Shown here: positions 1 to 7,135 of the stretch, piece after piece | Layout: each line of letters opens with the position of its first letter | Position numbering within the stretch: the stretch's first letter is position 1 | NCBI RefSeq assembly: GCF_017916295.1 | Contig: NZ_JAFMSS010000001.1 | Location: 124,001 to 188,000 of the forward strand | Source: Rubellimicrobium arenae | GTDB lineage: Bacteria; Pseudomonadota; Alphaproteobacteria; Rhodobacterales; Rhodobacteraceae | Length of the DNA: 64,000 bases | Reading direction: 5' to 3' | The notes under the pieces: model-generated | Databases searched by the model: none | Told to the model about the DNA's origin: nothing | What the model saw: only the letters and a program-made list of their open reading frames with translations | Translations under genes and position numbers: made by a program

Positions 1-288
1 GACCGCTTCCTGACGGCGCTCCTTTCGATCCGAGGGGAGATTGCCGCGATCGAGCGTGGCGAGATCAGGGCCGAGGACAGCCCGCTGCGCCATGCCCCGC
101 ATACGGTCGAGGATCTCGTGGCCGAGTGGACCCGGCCCTATTCGCGCGAACAGGCCTGCTTTCCTCCGGGCGCGTTCCGGGTCGACAAGTACTGGCCGCC
201 CGTCGGGCGGGTCGACAACGCCTATGGCGACCGGAACCTCGTCTGCACCTGCCCGCCCGTCGAGGCCTATGCCGAAGCGGCGGAGTAA
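1..288 (+). CDS. gcvP: Glycine dehydrogenase (P-protein), C-terminal fragment
   Basis: This is the last 95 residues of the glycine cleavage P-protein, a PLP enzyme that decarboxylates glycine and passes the aminomethyl group to the H-protein lipoate. The visible tail carries family landmarks: APHT near residue 29, RPYSREQA near residue 43, then a KYWPPVGRVDNAYGDRNL stretch and a CTCPP motif close to the end. The gene enters from the left edge in frame 1, so its start and PLP lysine are outside the window. It ends at TAA and converges on the lactonase gene with 30 bp between stops. Confidence 0.93.
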   Translation, partial: DRFLTALLSIRGEIAAIERGEIRAEDSPLRHAPHTVEDLVAEWTRPYSREQACFPPGAFRVDKYWPPVGRVDNAYGDRNLVCTCPPVEAYAEAAE

Positions 289-318
289 GGGCCGGGGCTG
301 CGGCCCCCGCCCTCGGGG

Positions 319-1161
319 TCAGGTCAGGCCGGTGTTGACCTTGTAGATCCGCTCGGCGTTCTTCCAGCCGACGGCTGCGCGTTCGTCGGCCGACAGGTCC
401 CGGAGCACCGCTTCGGTCACGTCGAGCCAGGCCGGAAGGCCGCGGCCCAGGTTCACGACCGGCCAGTCGGATCCCCAGACGATGCGTTCGGGGCCGAAGG
501 TCTCGAACAGATGGTCAATCCACGGGCGGAGGGTGACCGGGTCCCCTTCGCCCGGAGGGGCATAGGCCGAGATGCCCGACAGCTTGACGTTGACATGCGG
601 CAGCGAGGCCAGCCGTGCCATGCCTTCGCGCCAGGGGTCCATGTCGCCCCCGGCGATGTCGGGCGTGCCGCAATGATCCAGCACGAACGTCATGTCCGGG
701 CAGGCGGCGGCGAGATCGTAGGCGATCGGAAGCGTGCGCCCTAGGAAGTTCATGTCGAAGGGCAACCCACGGCCTCCGATGCGCCGGACATTGGCCCGGA
801 ACGTCTCGGTGGTGGAAACGTCGTCGGCCACCGTATGAAGGATCCGGCGCATCCCGACCACGCCCAGGTCGGCGCATTCGTCCAGCCAGGGCTCGAAGCC
901 GTCGTCGGTTTCCGGGCGGCAGTTGGCGATCTGTCCCAGCAGCTCTCCCTGGCGGACGAGGCCGGCGATCCACCGCGATTCCGCCTGGAAGTCGTCGGCG
1001 TCGACTTCCATGAAGATCGAGCCCCGGACGCGCCCGCCATACAGCCGGCGCGCGTCGTCCAGCGTGAAGTCACGGCCGGCCAAGGCCGGCTCGTTCCGGG
1101 TCCAGGCATGGCCGGTGACGTCGCGCTGGATCAGGTGGAGGTGGGTGTCGATCAGGTCCAT
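319..1161 (-). CDS. Amidohydrolase-family lactonase (L-fuconolactonase-like)
   Basis: A 280-aa TIM-barrel amidohydrolase of the COG3618 type (L-fucono-lactonase / 2-pyrone-4,6-dicarboxylate hydrolase group). The N-terminal metal motif DTHLHL is at residues 4-9; VLDHCGTPD in the middle and IVWGSDWPV near residue 235 supply the usual His and Asp positions. The ATG at 1161 is chosen because GGAGGAGG lies just upstream and the barrel motif begins at residue 4; a longer reading frame upstream lacks support. It is the last gene of a minus-strand run after an SDR and an FAH hydrolase, a set that matches non-phosphorylated L-fucose breakdown. The exact lactone substrate is inferred from context. Confidence 0.85.
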   Translation of the reverse strand: MDLIDTHLHLIQRDVTGHAWTRNEPALAGRDFTLDDARRLYGGRVRGSIFMEVDADDFQAESRWIAGLVRQGELLGQIANCRPETDDGFEPWLDECADLGVVGMRRILHTVADDVSTTETFRANVRRIGGRGLPFDMNFLGRTLPIAYDLAAACPDMTFVLDHCGTPDIAGGDMDPWREGMARLASLPHVNVKLSGISAYAPPGEGDPVTLRPWIDHLFETFGPERIVWGSDWPVVNLGRGLPAWLDVTEAVLRDLSADERAAVGWKNAERIYKVNTGLT

Positions 1162-1183
1162 CGCGCGCCTCCTCCGGCCCGGG

Positions 1184-2029
1184 TCAGTTGTCGTCCACGC
1201 AGTCCTGGCGCTGATCGCCGAGGCCCTGGATGCCAAGCTCCACCACGTCGCCCGCCCGCAGGTAACGCGGCGGCTTCTGTCCCATCCCGACGCCCGGCGG
1301 GGTCCCGGTCGAGATCACGTCGCCCGGATGCAGGGACATGAACTGGCTGAGATAGCTGATCAGATGGGCCACGCCGTAGACCATCGTGCGCGAGGAGCCG
1401 TCCTGCATGGTCTGGCCGTTGACCCGGCAGTACATGGCGAGATCCTGGGGATCGGGAACCTCGTCACGGGTGACGAGCCAGGGGCCGAGCTGGCCGAAGT
1501 TGTCGCAGCTCTTGCCCTTGGTCCACTGGCCGGCCCGCTCCTGCTGGAAGTGGCGTTCGGAGACGTCGTTGGCGACCGCGTAACCTGCGACATGGTTCAG
1601 GGCGTCCGCCTCGGAGACGTACTTGGCGTGCGTCCCGATGATGACGGCGAGCTCGACCTCCCAGTCGGTCTTCTCGCTCTTGCGGGGGATGATGATGGGA
1701 TCGTTCGGCCCGCAGATCGCCGAGGTGGCCTTCATGAAGATCACGGGCTCGGGCGGGACGGGGAGGTTCGATTCGGCGGCGTGGTCGGCGTAGTTCAGGC
1801 CGATGCAGATGAACTTGCCGGTGCCGCCGACGCAGGCGCCCAGCCGGGTGGCGGGATCGACGACCGGCAGGGTCGAGGGATCCACCGCGCGCAGGCGGGC
1901 CTGTCCTTCGTCGGACAGGACGGACCCGGCGATGTCGGGCACCACGCCCGAGAGATCGCGGATGGTCCCGTCGCTGTGCAGGAGGCCCGGCTTCTCGGAC
2001 CCCCGATCCCCATGGCGCAGAAGCTTCAT
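1184..2029 (-). CDS. Fumarylacetoacetate hydrolase family protein (2,4-diketo-3-deoxy-L-fuconate hydrolase-like)
   Basis: A 281-aa FAH-fold hydrolase. The small N-terminal domain (1-65) is followed by the catalytic core beginning FICIGLNYADHAAE. Family features include FMKATSAICGPNDPI, WEVELAVIIG with metal-binding acidic residues, NDVSERHFQ, and a C-terminal STGTPPGVGMG loop. Members cleave a C-C bond in a 2,4-diketo acid. Placed 12 bp after an SDR dehydrogenase and before a lactonase, it fits the last step of L-fucose degradation, giving pyruvate and lactate. Ureidoglycolate lyase is a common alternative label for this family, but no purine genes are nearby. Confidence 0.87.
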   Translation of the reverse strand: MKLLRHGDRGSEKPGLLHSDGTIRDLSGVVPDIAGSVLSDEGQARLRAVDPSTLPVVDPATRLGACVGGTGKFICIGLNYADHAAESNLPVPPEPVIFMKATSAICGPNDPIIIPRKSEKTDWEVELAVIIGTHAKYVSEADALNHVAGYAVANDVSERHFQQERAGQWTKGKSCDNFGQLGPWLVTRDEVPDPQDLAMYCRVNGQTMQDGSSRTMVYGVAHLISYLSQFMSLHPGDVISTGTPPGVGMGQKPPRYLRAGDVVELGIQGLGDQRQDCVDDN

Positions 2030-2041
2030 GCTCTTGTCCTC

Positions 2042-2842
2042 TCAGATGTTCGCCCAGCCGCCGTCGATGACGTGGGCCTGGCCGGTCGTGTAGCTGCTTT
2101 CGTCGGAGGCGAGATAGACCACCAGGGCGGCGATCTCCTCGGGTCGGCCGATCCGGCCCATGGGCTGGCGCGCGATGAAGGCCTTGCGCGCGGCCTCGTA
2201 GTCGCCGCCCGACTTCATCCGGCCTTCGAGGCTGGGACTTTCGACGGTGCCGGGGCAGATCGCGTTGCAGCGGATGCCCTGGCCGATGAAGTCGCAGGCG
2301 ATGGCCTTGGTGAGCCCGATCACGCCCGCCTTGGTCGCGCCGTAGACGAACCGGTTGGGCGCCGCGATGACCGAGGAGGCCACCGAGGCGATGTTGATGA
2401 TGGACCCGCCGCCATTCGCGATCATCGCCGGCAGGAAGGCGCGGCACATGCGGTACATCGCCGTCATGTTCAGGCGGACCGAGAAGTCCCACTGCTCCTC
2501 GTCGCAGTCGAGGATGGTGCCATGGGCGACATGGCCCGCGCAGTTGAAGAGAACCTGGATCGGGCCGACTGCCTCGGCCACGGCGTCGATGCTGGCCTTG
2601 TCCAGCACGTCGAGCCGGCGGGTGGTCAGCGAGCCGAGCGACCCGGCCGCGCCGCCGTCCGAGGCCGCATCGCCCCGCAGCCGGTCCCATTCCGCCGCAA
2701 GCGCCTCGAGCGCGGAGTCGCTGATGTCGGTGGCGATGACATCGGCCCCCTCGAGCGCCATCGCCAGGACCGAGGCCCGTCCGATCCCCTGCCCGGCCGC
2801 CGTCGCCAGGGCCCGCTTGCCGCTGAGCCGTCCCAAGCCCAT
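2042..2842 (-). CDS. SDR oxidoreductase (2-keto-3-deoxy-L-fuconate dehydrogenase-like)
   Basis: A 266-aa classical short-chain dehydrogenase. The NAD-binding glycine motif AAGQGIG is at about residues 15-21, the NCAG motif at about 100, and the catalytic Ser, Tyr and Lys appear in IASVASS and YGATKAG. The stretch IRCNAICPGTVESPSL resembles the DHRS6/2-keto-3-deoxy-L-fuconate dehydrogenase branch. It is the first gene of the minus-strand run; the ATG at 2842 is preceded by a run of six G. The reaction proposed is oxidation of 2-keto-3-deoxy-L-fuconate to the 2,4-diketo acid, which the next gene would cleave. Substrate is inferred from family and neighbours. Confidence 0.86.
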   Translation of the reverse strand: MGLGRLSGKRALATAAGQGIGRASVLAMALEGADVIATDISDSALEALAAEWDRLRGDAASDGGAAGSLGSLTTRRLDVLDKASIDAVAEAVGPIQVLFNCAGHVAHGTILDCDEEQWDFSVRLNMTAMYRMCRAFLPAMIANGGGSIINIASVASSVIAAPNRFVYGATKAGVIGLTKAIACDFIGQGIRCNAICPGTVESPSLEGRMKSGGDYEAARKAFIARQPMGRIGRPEEIAALVVYLASDESSYTTGQAHVIDGGWANI

Positions 2843-3070
2843 CCCCCCATGAAGTGTTCACGGAACTGTGTCGCAGGCTTCCCGGGGGGATGCAACGCCC
2901 CTCGGGCCTGTGGCGAGGAGGTCACGCGGGCGCGAGCTCACGGCAACGTGGCCATGCGCGGGCGGGCCGAGTCGTGGCAAAATGGACCTCCAAGCGCCCC
3001 AGACCGGGGTCTCAGACCATATGCCGAGCCGGGACATCGTTCCCGGTCGTGGAGCAAAGGACGACAGCGA

Positions 3071-3232
3071 ATGACACTTCAGCAGACCGGGTCCTCGCAG
3101 GGGACCGAGCAGCCCGGCGCGCCTTCGACGCGGCGCCCGCAGATGGACGCCTCGCAGCCCGCGACGCCCAAGACCACCGCGCAGGAGACGGCGGGCCAGG
3201 CGACCCTGTTCCGCGACTTCGCCAGCATCTGA
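3071..3232 (+). CDS. Small hypothetical protein, 53 aa
   Basis: A short reading frame rich in Gln, Thr, Pro and Ala ending in LFRDFASI. Third codon positions are almost all G or C, as in neighbouring real genes, and AAAGGA lies 10 bases upstream of the ATG. No domain is recognised; the N-terminal 40 residues look disordered and the last 10 could form a short amphipathic segment. It stands alone between the divergent fucose genes and the TfoX-domain gene. The case rests on codon use and the ribosome site only. Confidence 0.45.
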   Translation: MTLQQTGSSQGTEQPGAPSTRRPQMDASQPATPKTTAQETAGQATLFRDFASI

Positions 3233-3360
3233 GAACGGCCTCGGCGGCGCGGGAGGTCGCGGCCGCCGACGTTCCGGCACTCGGATCACCAAGGCGCAGG
3301 GACAGGGTCCCCGATCCGCTCCCGCGCCACCTCCTCCTCGACCTGCATGGCAGCGGCACG

Positions 3361-3687
3361 ATGACGGCCATCTCCTCGATCCGGAATCTGGGACCCGCCA
3401 CGGAGGCGGCCTTCGTTCGGGCCGGGATCCGGACGGCCGAGGAACTGCGGCAGCTGGGGGCCGACGCGGCCTATGCCAAGCTGCTCGAGGCCGGCGAGCG
3501 GCCGCACTTCATCGGCTACTACGTCCTGGTCATGGCCTTGCAGGACCGGCCATGGAACGCCTGCAAGGGCGAGGAGAAGGCCGCGCTCCGCGTTCGGTTC
3601 GACGCGATCAAGGCCGGGCATTTCGACGACGGCCTGTCGCGGATCGAGGCCGAGCTCGACGCCCTGGGGGTCGGACGCCGCAGGTGA
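3361..3687 (+). CDS. TfoX/Sxy C-terminal-domain protein
   Basis: A 108-aa protein made only of the TfoX C-terminal helix-hairpin-helix-like domain: SIRNLGPATEAAFVRAGI near the N-terminus is the family signature, followed by TAEELRQLGA and a GYYVLVMALQDRPWN segment. Stand-alone domains of this kind are common in alphaproteobacteria; their role is not established, although the parent family is linked to competence regulation. The ATG at 3361 puts the signature at residue 5; the ribosome site is weak. No N-terminal TfoX domain is encoded nearby. Confidence 0.8.
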   Translation: MTAISSIRNLGPATEAAFVRAGIRTAEELRQLGADAAYAKLLEAGERPHFIGYYVLVMALQDRPWNACKGEEKAALRVRFDAIKAGHFDDGLSRIEAELDALGVGRRR

Positions 3688-3750
3688 GCCGTTGCGTCCT
3701 GCGATGGTTCCGCTAGGGAATCCGGAGCAACCCTGACGGAGCCCGACCTG

Positions 3751-4236
3751 ATGCCCTCGTTCCCTGCCCTGCTTGCCCGGCGCGGCCTTGCCGTGCTGCT
3801 TCTCGCATCGCTGGCCGCCTGCGGCACGCCGCGCGGTCGGGTGGAGGAGGCGCCGGCCCATGCGGGCAACACGCCGCAGATGCAGTCGATGATCGAGCGG
3901 TACGCCTCCTTCCTGGAGATCCCGCCCGAGCTTCTGGACCATGTGGTCCGCGTCGAGAGCGGCTACAACGCCGGGGCCCGGAATGGCCCCTATTTCGGGC
4001 TCATGCAGATCACGCCGCAGACGGCGCGGACGATGGGGTATGAGGGACCGGATTCGGGGCTTCTCGATCCCGCGACCAACCTGCGCTGGGCCGGAGCCTA
4101 TCTGCGGGGCGCCTATATCGTGGCCAACGGCAACCAGCGGCGGGCCTACGAATGGTACAAGAAGGGCTACTACTACGAGGCCCGGAACCGGCGGCTTCTG
4201 GTCAAGACGGGCCTGAGCGACCACGAAGTCCGCTGA
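3751..4236 (+). CDS. Lytic transglycosylase, lipoprotein
   Basis: A 161-aa exported SLT-type transglycosylase. The signal peptide is followed by the lipobox LAAC with the acylated Cys at about residue 24, so it should be membrane anchored. The catalytic Glu sits in VRVESGYN (about residue 69), followed by the family stretches GLMQITPQTARTMGY and a terminal RRAYEWYKKGYYYEARN helix. It would cleave peptidoglycan MurNAc-GlcNAc bonds to give anhydro ends. It is short for the family, carrying just the catalytic domain. A 515-bp region without a clear gene follows. Confidence 0.87.
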   Translation: MPSFPALLARRGLAVLLLASLAACGTPRGRVEEAPAHAGNTPQMQSMIERYASFLEIPPELLDHVVRVESGYNAGARNGPYFGLMQITPQTARTMGYEGPDSGLLDPATNLRWAGAYLRGAYIVANGNQRRAYEWYKKGYYYEARNRRLLVKTGLSDHEVR

Positions 4237-4755
4237 GCACGCCCCCGCCGGAGCTGAAGACGCGCCCGCCGGAAAAGAATTCGATCCCGCGGGGCCTCTG
4301 GGTGGCCCGGGCCTCCCGGCGTGCGGGGATGGCGGGGCGGTCCAGTCCGTCCGGGTTCACGGCGCGGGCTTGAGTCTAAGGAGGGCGCGGGGCCCGGTAT
4401 GTGGGCCTTTTCCAAGGCCGGATCGTGCACGGGCCTGATGGCCGCGCGATGGGGTCATGGGTCTCCGATCACCGGGGAGGGCGGCTGGCCGGCCCGCCCC
4501 CTTGCCGCAAGGGAGCGTCCGCGCCAGCCTGCCACCCGTCCCGGCCGTTGGGGTGGCTGATGCGGGCAGGATCCCAGACCAGCGTTAGCGAATCCTTGCG
4601 CCACCGTGCGTTGCGACCGCCCCAGCCCGGAGCCGAGCCACGAGGCAAGCCGGGGAACCGCGCGGCGACGGTGACGTTGCCCCGCAGGACCGGCCAGGCC
4701 CGGTTCGCTGGACCATCCGCCGCCCGGCGGACCGCCTGACGACGGGGAGAGGCCG
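4237..4755. other. Intergenic region before the oxidase cluster
   Basis: No gene is firmly supported here. A frame starting with ATG at 4399 has AAGGAGG about 15 bases upstream and would give 53 residues, but its third-position base use is mixed and the product has no recognisable feature. The stretch is G/C rich with several short inverted repeats (for example around 4485-4530). It probably holds the promoter and leader of the oxidase genes; no clear -35/-10 pair can be named. I looked for a cobalamin-type riboswitch core and did not find one. Confidence 0.3.
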
Positions 4756-5472
4756 CTGGATCTCGAGACGCTGAACCGGACCTACTGCGGGCCCGCGCCC
4801 GACCCGGCGGAGATCTGGCTGCGCTGGAACCTCGACCCGGTGCTCCTGGTCGGCCTAGCAGGGCTGGCCCTGGTCCTTGGGCGGAGCCGTCCCGGCGCCC
4901 TGGCCGTGGCCGTGCTGGCGGTCGCCTTCGTGTCGCCCCTTTGCGCCCTCTCGGCGGCGCTGTTCTCGGCGCGGGTCGTCCATCATGTCCTTCTGGTCGC
5001 GGTCGCCGCGCCGCTGATCGCGATGGCCTGGCCCGCGCGGCGGAGCACCGGGTCCGGCATGGCCGGATTTCTGGCATCGTCCGCGATCCTGTGGGCCTGG
5101 CACCTTCCGGCGGCCTATGACCTCGCGCTGTCGAACGTCGCCGCGTACTGGGCGATGCAGGGAACGCTGCTGGTCTCGGCCACGGCGTTCTGGCGGGCCG
5201 CGCTGGACCCGCGCCGCGCGGCAGGGTCGGCGCTGGTGCTGATCCTGGGCGGCTACATGCAGATGGCCCTTCTGGGGGCGCTGCTCACCTTCGCGCCCGA
5301 GGCCCTGTATGCGATCCATGCGGTGGCCCCGCTGGACTGGGGGTTCACGCCCCTGGCCGACCAGCAACTGGGCGGGCTGCTGATGTGGGTCCCGGCGGGC
5401 TTGCCCTTCGTGGCCTGGGGCGCCTGGATCGCGCGGCGCGGCTGGCAAGGCCTCGAGGGACGCCCGGCATGA
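4756..5472 (+). CDS. ctaG: Cytochrome c oxidase assembly factor CtaG (caa3 type)
   Basis: A polytopic membrane protein of the caa3_CtaG family, used in heme-copper oxidase assembly. The typical N-terminus TYCGPAP...WNLDPVLL is encoded at about 4780-4850, followed by about six hydrophobic segments and conserved His residues in RVVHHVLL and LWAWHLPAAYD. No ATG, GTG or TTG lies in frame between the upstream stop at 4672 and the GTG at 4840, yet that GTG would cut off the conserved start. I therefore place the start at a CTG (4756) with GGGGAG upstream at good spacing; the alternative is GTG 4840. The stop overlaps the next gene (ATGA). Confidence 0.8.
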   Translation: MDLETLNRTYCGPAPDPAEIWLRWNLDPVLLVGLAGLALVLGRSRPGALAVAVLAVAFVSPLCALSAALFSARVVHHVLLVAVAAPLIAMAWPARRSTGSGMAGFLASSAILWAWHLPAAYDLALSNVAAYWAMQGTLLVSATAFWRAALDPRRAAGSALVLILGGYMQMALLGALLTFAPEALYAIHAVAPLDWGFTPLADQQLGGLLMWVPAGLPFVAWGAWIARRGWQGLEGRPA

Positions 5473-5981
5473 TCCCTTGGCTGGACGGCATCATCCCCCA
5501 TCTGAAGGTGCTGCATATCGCGGCCCTGGCCCTGTGGTGCGGAGGGCTGTTCGCGCTGCCGCTCATGCTGGCGCGGCACGACCCGGCCATCGGGCAGGCG
5601 GATTATGCCCGCATCCGGCAGGCCACGCATTACGGCTACACGCTGCTGGTGACGCCCTCGGCCGTGATCGCCATCGCTTCGGGGACGCTGCTGATCTTCC
5701 TGCGGGACGTCTTCGTGGCCTGGATGTTCGCCAAGCTCGTCGTCGTGGCGCTGCTGGTCGCCTTTCACGGCTGGGTGGGGCACACGCTCGTCACCGTGGC
5801 CGAGACCGAGGGCGCGCACCAGACGCCGGCGCCTCTGGGACCGACGCTGATCCTGCTGGCGCCGGTGCTGGCGATCCTGCTGCTGGTCCTGGCCAAGCCC
5901 GAACTGGGCGAGATCCCGGTGCCGGGCTGGCTGCGGGAGCCGCGGGGCGCTCAGCTCCCCTTCGACGTCCCCAGGCGATAG
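5469..5981 (+). CDS. CopD-family copper-associated membrane protein
   Basis: A 170-aa protein with four predicted membrane segments. It opens with HLKVLHIAALALWCGGLFALP, a CopD/DUF2214-like start with a membrane His that could bind copper or heme, and contains FHGWVGHTLV in the third segment. The ATG overlaps the ctaG stop by four bases (ATGA), so the two are likely translated together. A role in copper supply or assembly of the adjacent oxidase is inferred from position. Its 3' end overlaps the convergent DUF2231-type gene by 31 bp. Confidence 0.78.
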   Translation: MIPWLDGIIPHLKVLHIAALALWCGGLFALPLMLARHDPAIGQADYARIRQATHYGYTLLVTPSAVIAIASGTLLIFLRDVFVAWMFAKLVVVALLVAFHGWVGHTLVTVAETEGAHQTPAPLGPTLILLAPVLAILLLVLAKPELGEIPVPGWLREPRGAQLPFDVPRR

Positions 5982-6466
5982 TCGAACACGAGCTTGCCGC
6001 CATGCCAGCCGGTCGCCCCCACCACCAGCACGTTGAAGGCCGACAGGAGGATGCCGTAGGGCAGCACCGCGCTTTCGTAGCCCTGGAGACGGAAGCCCCA
6101 GTTCGCCCCCAGGAGCGCGAGCAGGAGCACGGCGATGACGAAATGCGTCCAGGCGGCGGCGCGGGCGCGGATCCCGGGCACGAGCAGCAGCTCCATGGTG
6201 CCCGAGGCCCCGGCGGTGAGGCCGAACAGGAAGGCCGTCCCCGCCGCCCAGACCCCCGCCCGCGCCCAGAAGACGTCGCCCGTCCACCAGTAGAGCGCGT
6301 CCGCCCCGAAGGTGCAGAAGGTGAGCGCGACCGGAAAGGCCACGGTCATCGCGTGGATCGGGTGGCCCCAGATGGCGATGCGGGACTCGGTTTCCTCGAA
6401 GCCCGGGTGGGCGCTGATCGGGTCGATCAGGGTCTCGTCCCGGGTCTGGATCTGGGTGTCGGACAT
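5951..6466 (-). CDS. DUF2231-type membrane protein
   Basis: A 171-aa membrane protein with four hydrophobic segments. The family signature GHPIHAMTVAFPVALT is at about residues 34-49, and GTMELLLVPGIRARAAAWTHF lies in the middle. The start at 6466 has AGGAGA at good spacing on the minus strand. It is transcribed against the oxidase genes but sits among them, and its 5' end abuts the oxidase subunit II leader. DUF2231 proteins are often near cytochrome and electron-transfer genes; the function is unknown. Confidence 0.8.
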   Translation of the reverse strand: MSDTQIQTRDETLIDPISAHPGFEETESRIAIWGHPIHAMTVAFPVALTFCTFGADALYWWTGDVFWARAGVWAAGTAFLFGLTAGASGTMELLLVPGIRARAAAWTHFVIAVLLLALLGANWGFRLQGYESAVLPYGILLSAFNVLVVGATGWHGGKLVFDYRLGTSKGS

Positions 6467-6475
6467 CCGCGTCTC

Positions 6476-7135
6476 CTGCAGGGGGTCGGGGTCGTAACGC
6501 TCGCCGCGCTGGCGGGTTGCGAGGACAGGTTGTCCGTTGTGCATCCGGCGGGTCCGGCGGCGGCCACCATCGCGACCCTGTGGTGGGTCCTGCTGGCCGG
6601 GGCGGTGGCGATCTTCGGGCTGGTGATGGGGCTTTTGGCGCTGGCCTTCCGCCCGCGCGAGAGCACGGGCGGGGACAGGGTCTGGATCGTGGGGCTGGGG
6701 CTCGTGTTCCCGCTGGCCGTCCTGGGGAGCCTGCTGGCCTATGGGCTGGTCGTCGGGGAGCGGCTGTTGCCCCGCGAAGCGCCCGACCTCGTGACCGTGC
6801 GGGCCGAGGGACGGCAGTGGGCCTGGTCCTTTTCCTACGCCGACGCGCCCGACCGGGTGACCGAGGGCGTTCTCCATATCCCGGCCGGTCGCCCAGTCGA
6901 CGTGGAGATCACGACCGTTGACGTGATCCACAGCTTCTGGGTGCCGCGCCTGGCCGGGAAGCTGGACGCCATTCCGGGGCACGTGAACCGGCTGCGCATC
7001 GAGGCCTGGGCGCCGGGGGAGTATGCAGGCGTGAGTTCGGAATACAGCGGGCCCGGCTACCGGGAGCACGTCTTCACGGTCCGGGCCCATGATGCCGAGG
7101 GATGGAGCGCCTTCCTGGCGGGCGGCACGCCATGA
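6476..7135 (+). CDS. Heme-copper oxidase subunit II, CuA-less (quinol-oxidase-like)
   Basis: A subunit II protein with lipobox LAGC, two membrane segments (ATLWWVLLAGAVAIF and VFPLAVLGSLLAYGL) and a periplasmic cupredoxin domain. QWAWSF and HSFWVPRLAGK are family motifs. The CuA site, normally CxExCxxxH, reads SSEYSGPGY, so both Cys and the second His are missing; this resembles CyoA-type quinol oxidases. The lipobox indicates a start upstream of 6510, but no ATG/GTG/TTG in frame fits: a CTG at 6476 is assumed. Alternatives are GTG 6407 (inside the divergent gene), TTG 6530 or GTG 6539. It overlaps the next gene by four bases. Confidence 0.82.
   Translation: MQGVGVVTLAALAGCEDRLSVVHPAGPAAATIATLWWVLLAGAVAIFGLVMGLLALAFRPRESTGGDRVWIVGLGLVFPLAVLGSLLAYGLVVGERLLPREAPDLVTVRAEGRQWAWSFSYADAPDRVTEGVLHIPAGRPVDVEITTVDVIHSFWVPRLAGKLDAIPGHVNRLRIEAWAPGEYAGVSSEYSGPGYREHVFTVRAHDAEGWSAFLAGGTP

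Noticed and set aside
923..3232. A 769-codon plus-strand frame over the fucose genes
   Set aside because: Antisense to three clear enzymes; only its last 53 codons have independent support.
4380..4740. Riboswitch or structured RNA before ctaG
   Set aside because: Several hairpins can be drawn, but none matches a known class, and G/C-rich DNA forms such stems by chance.
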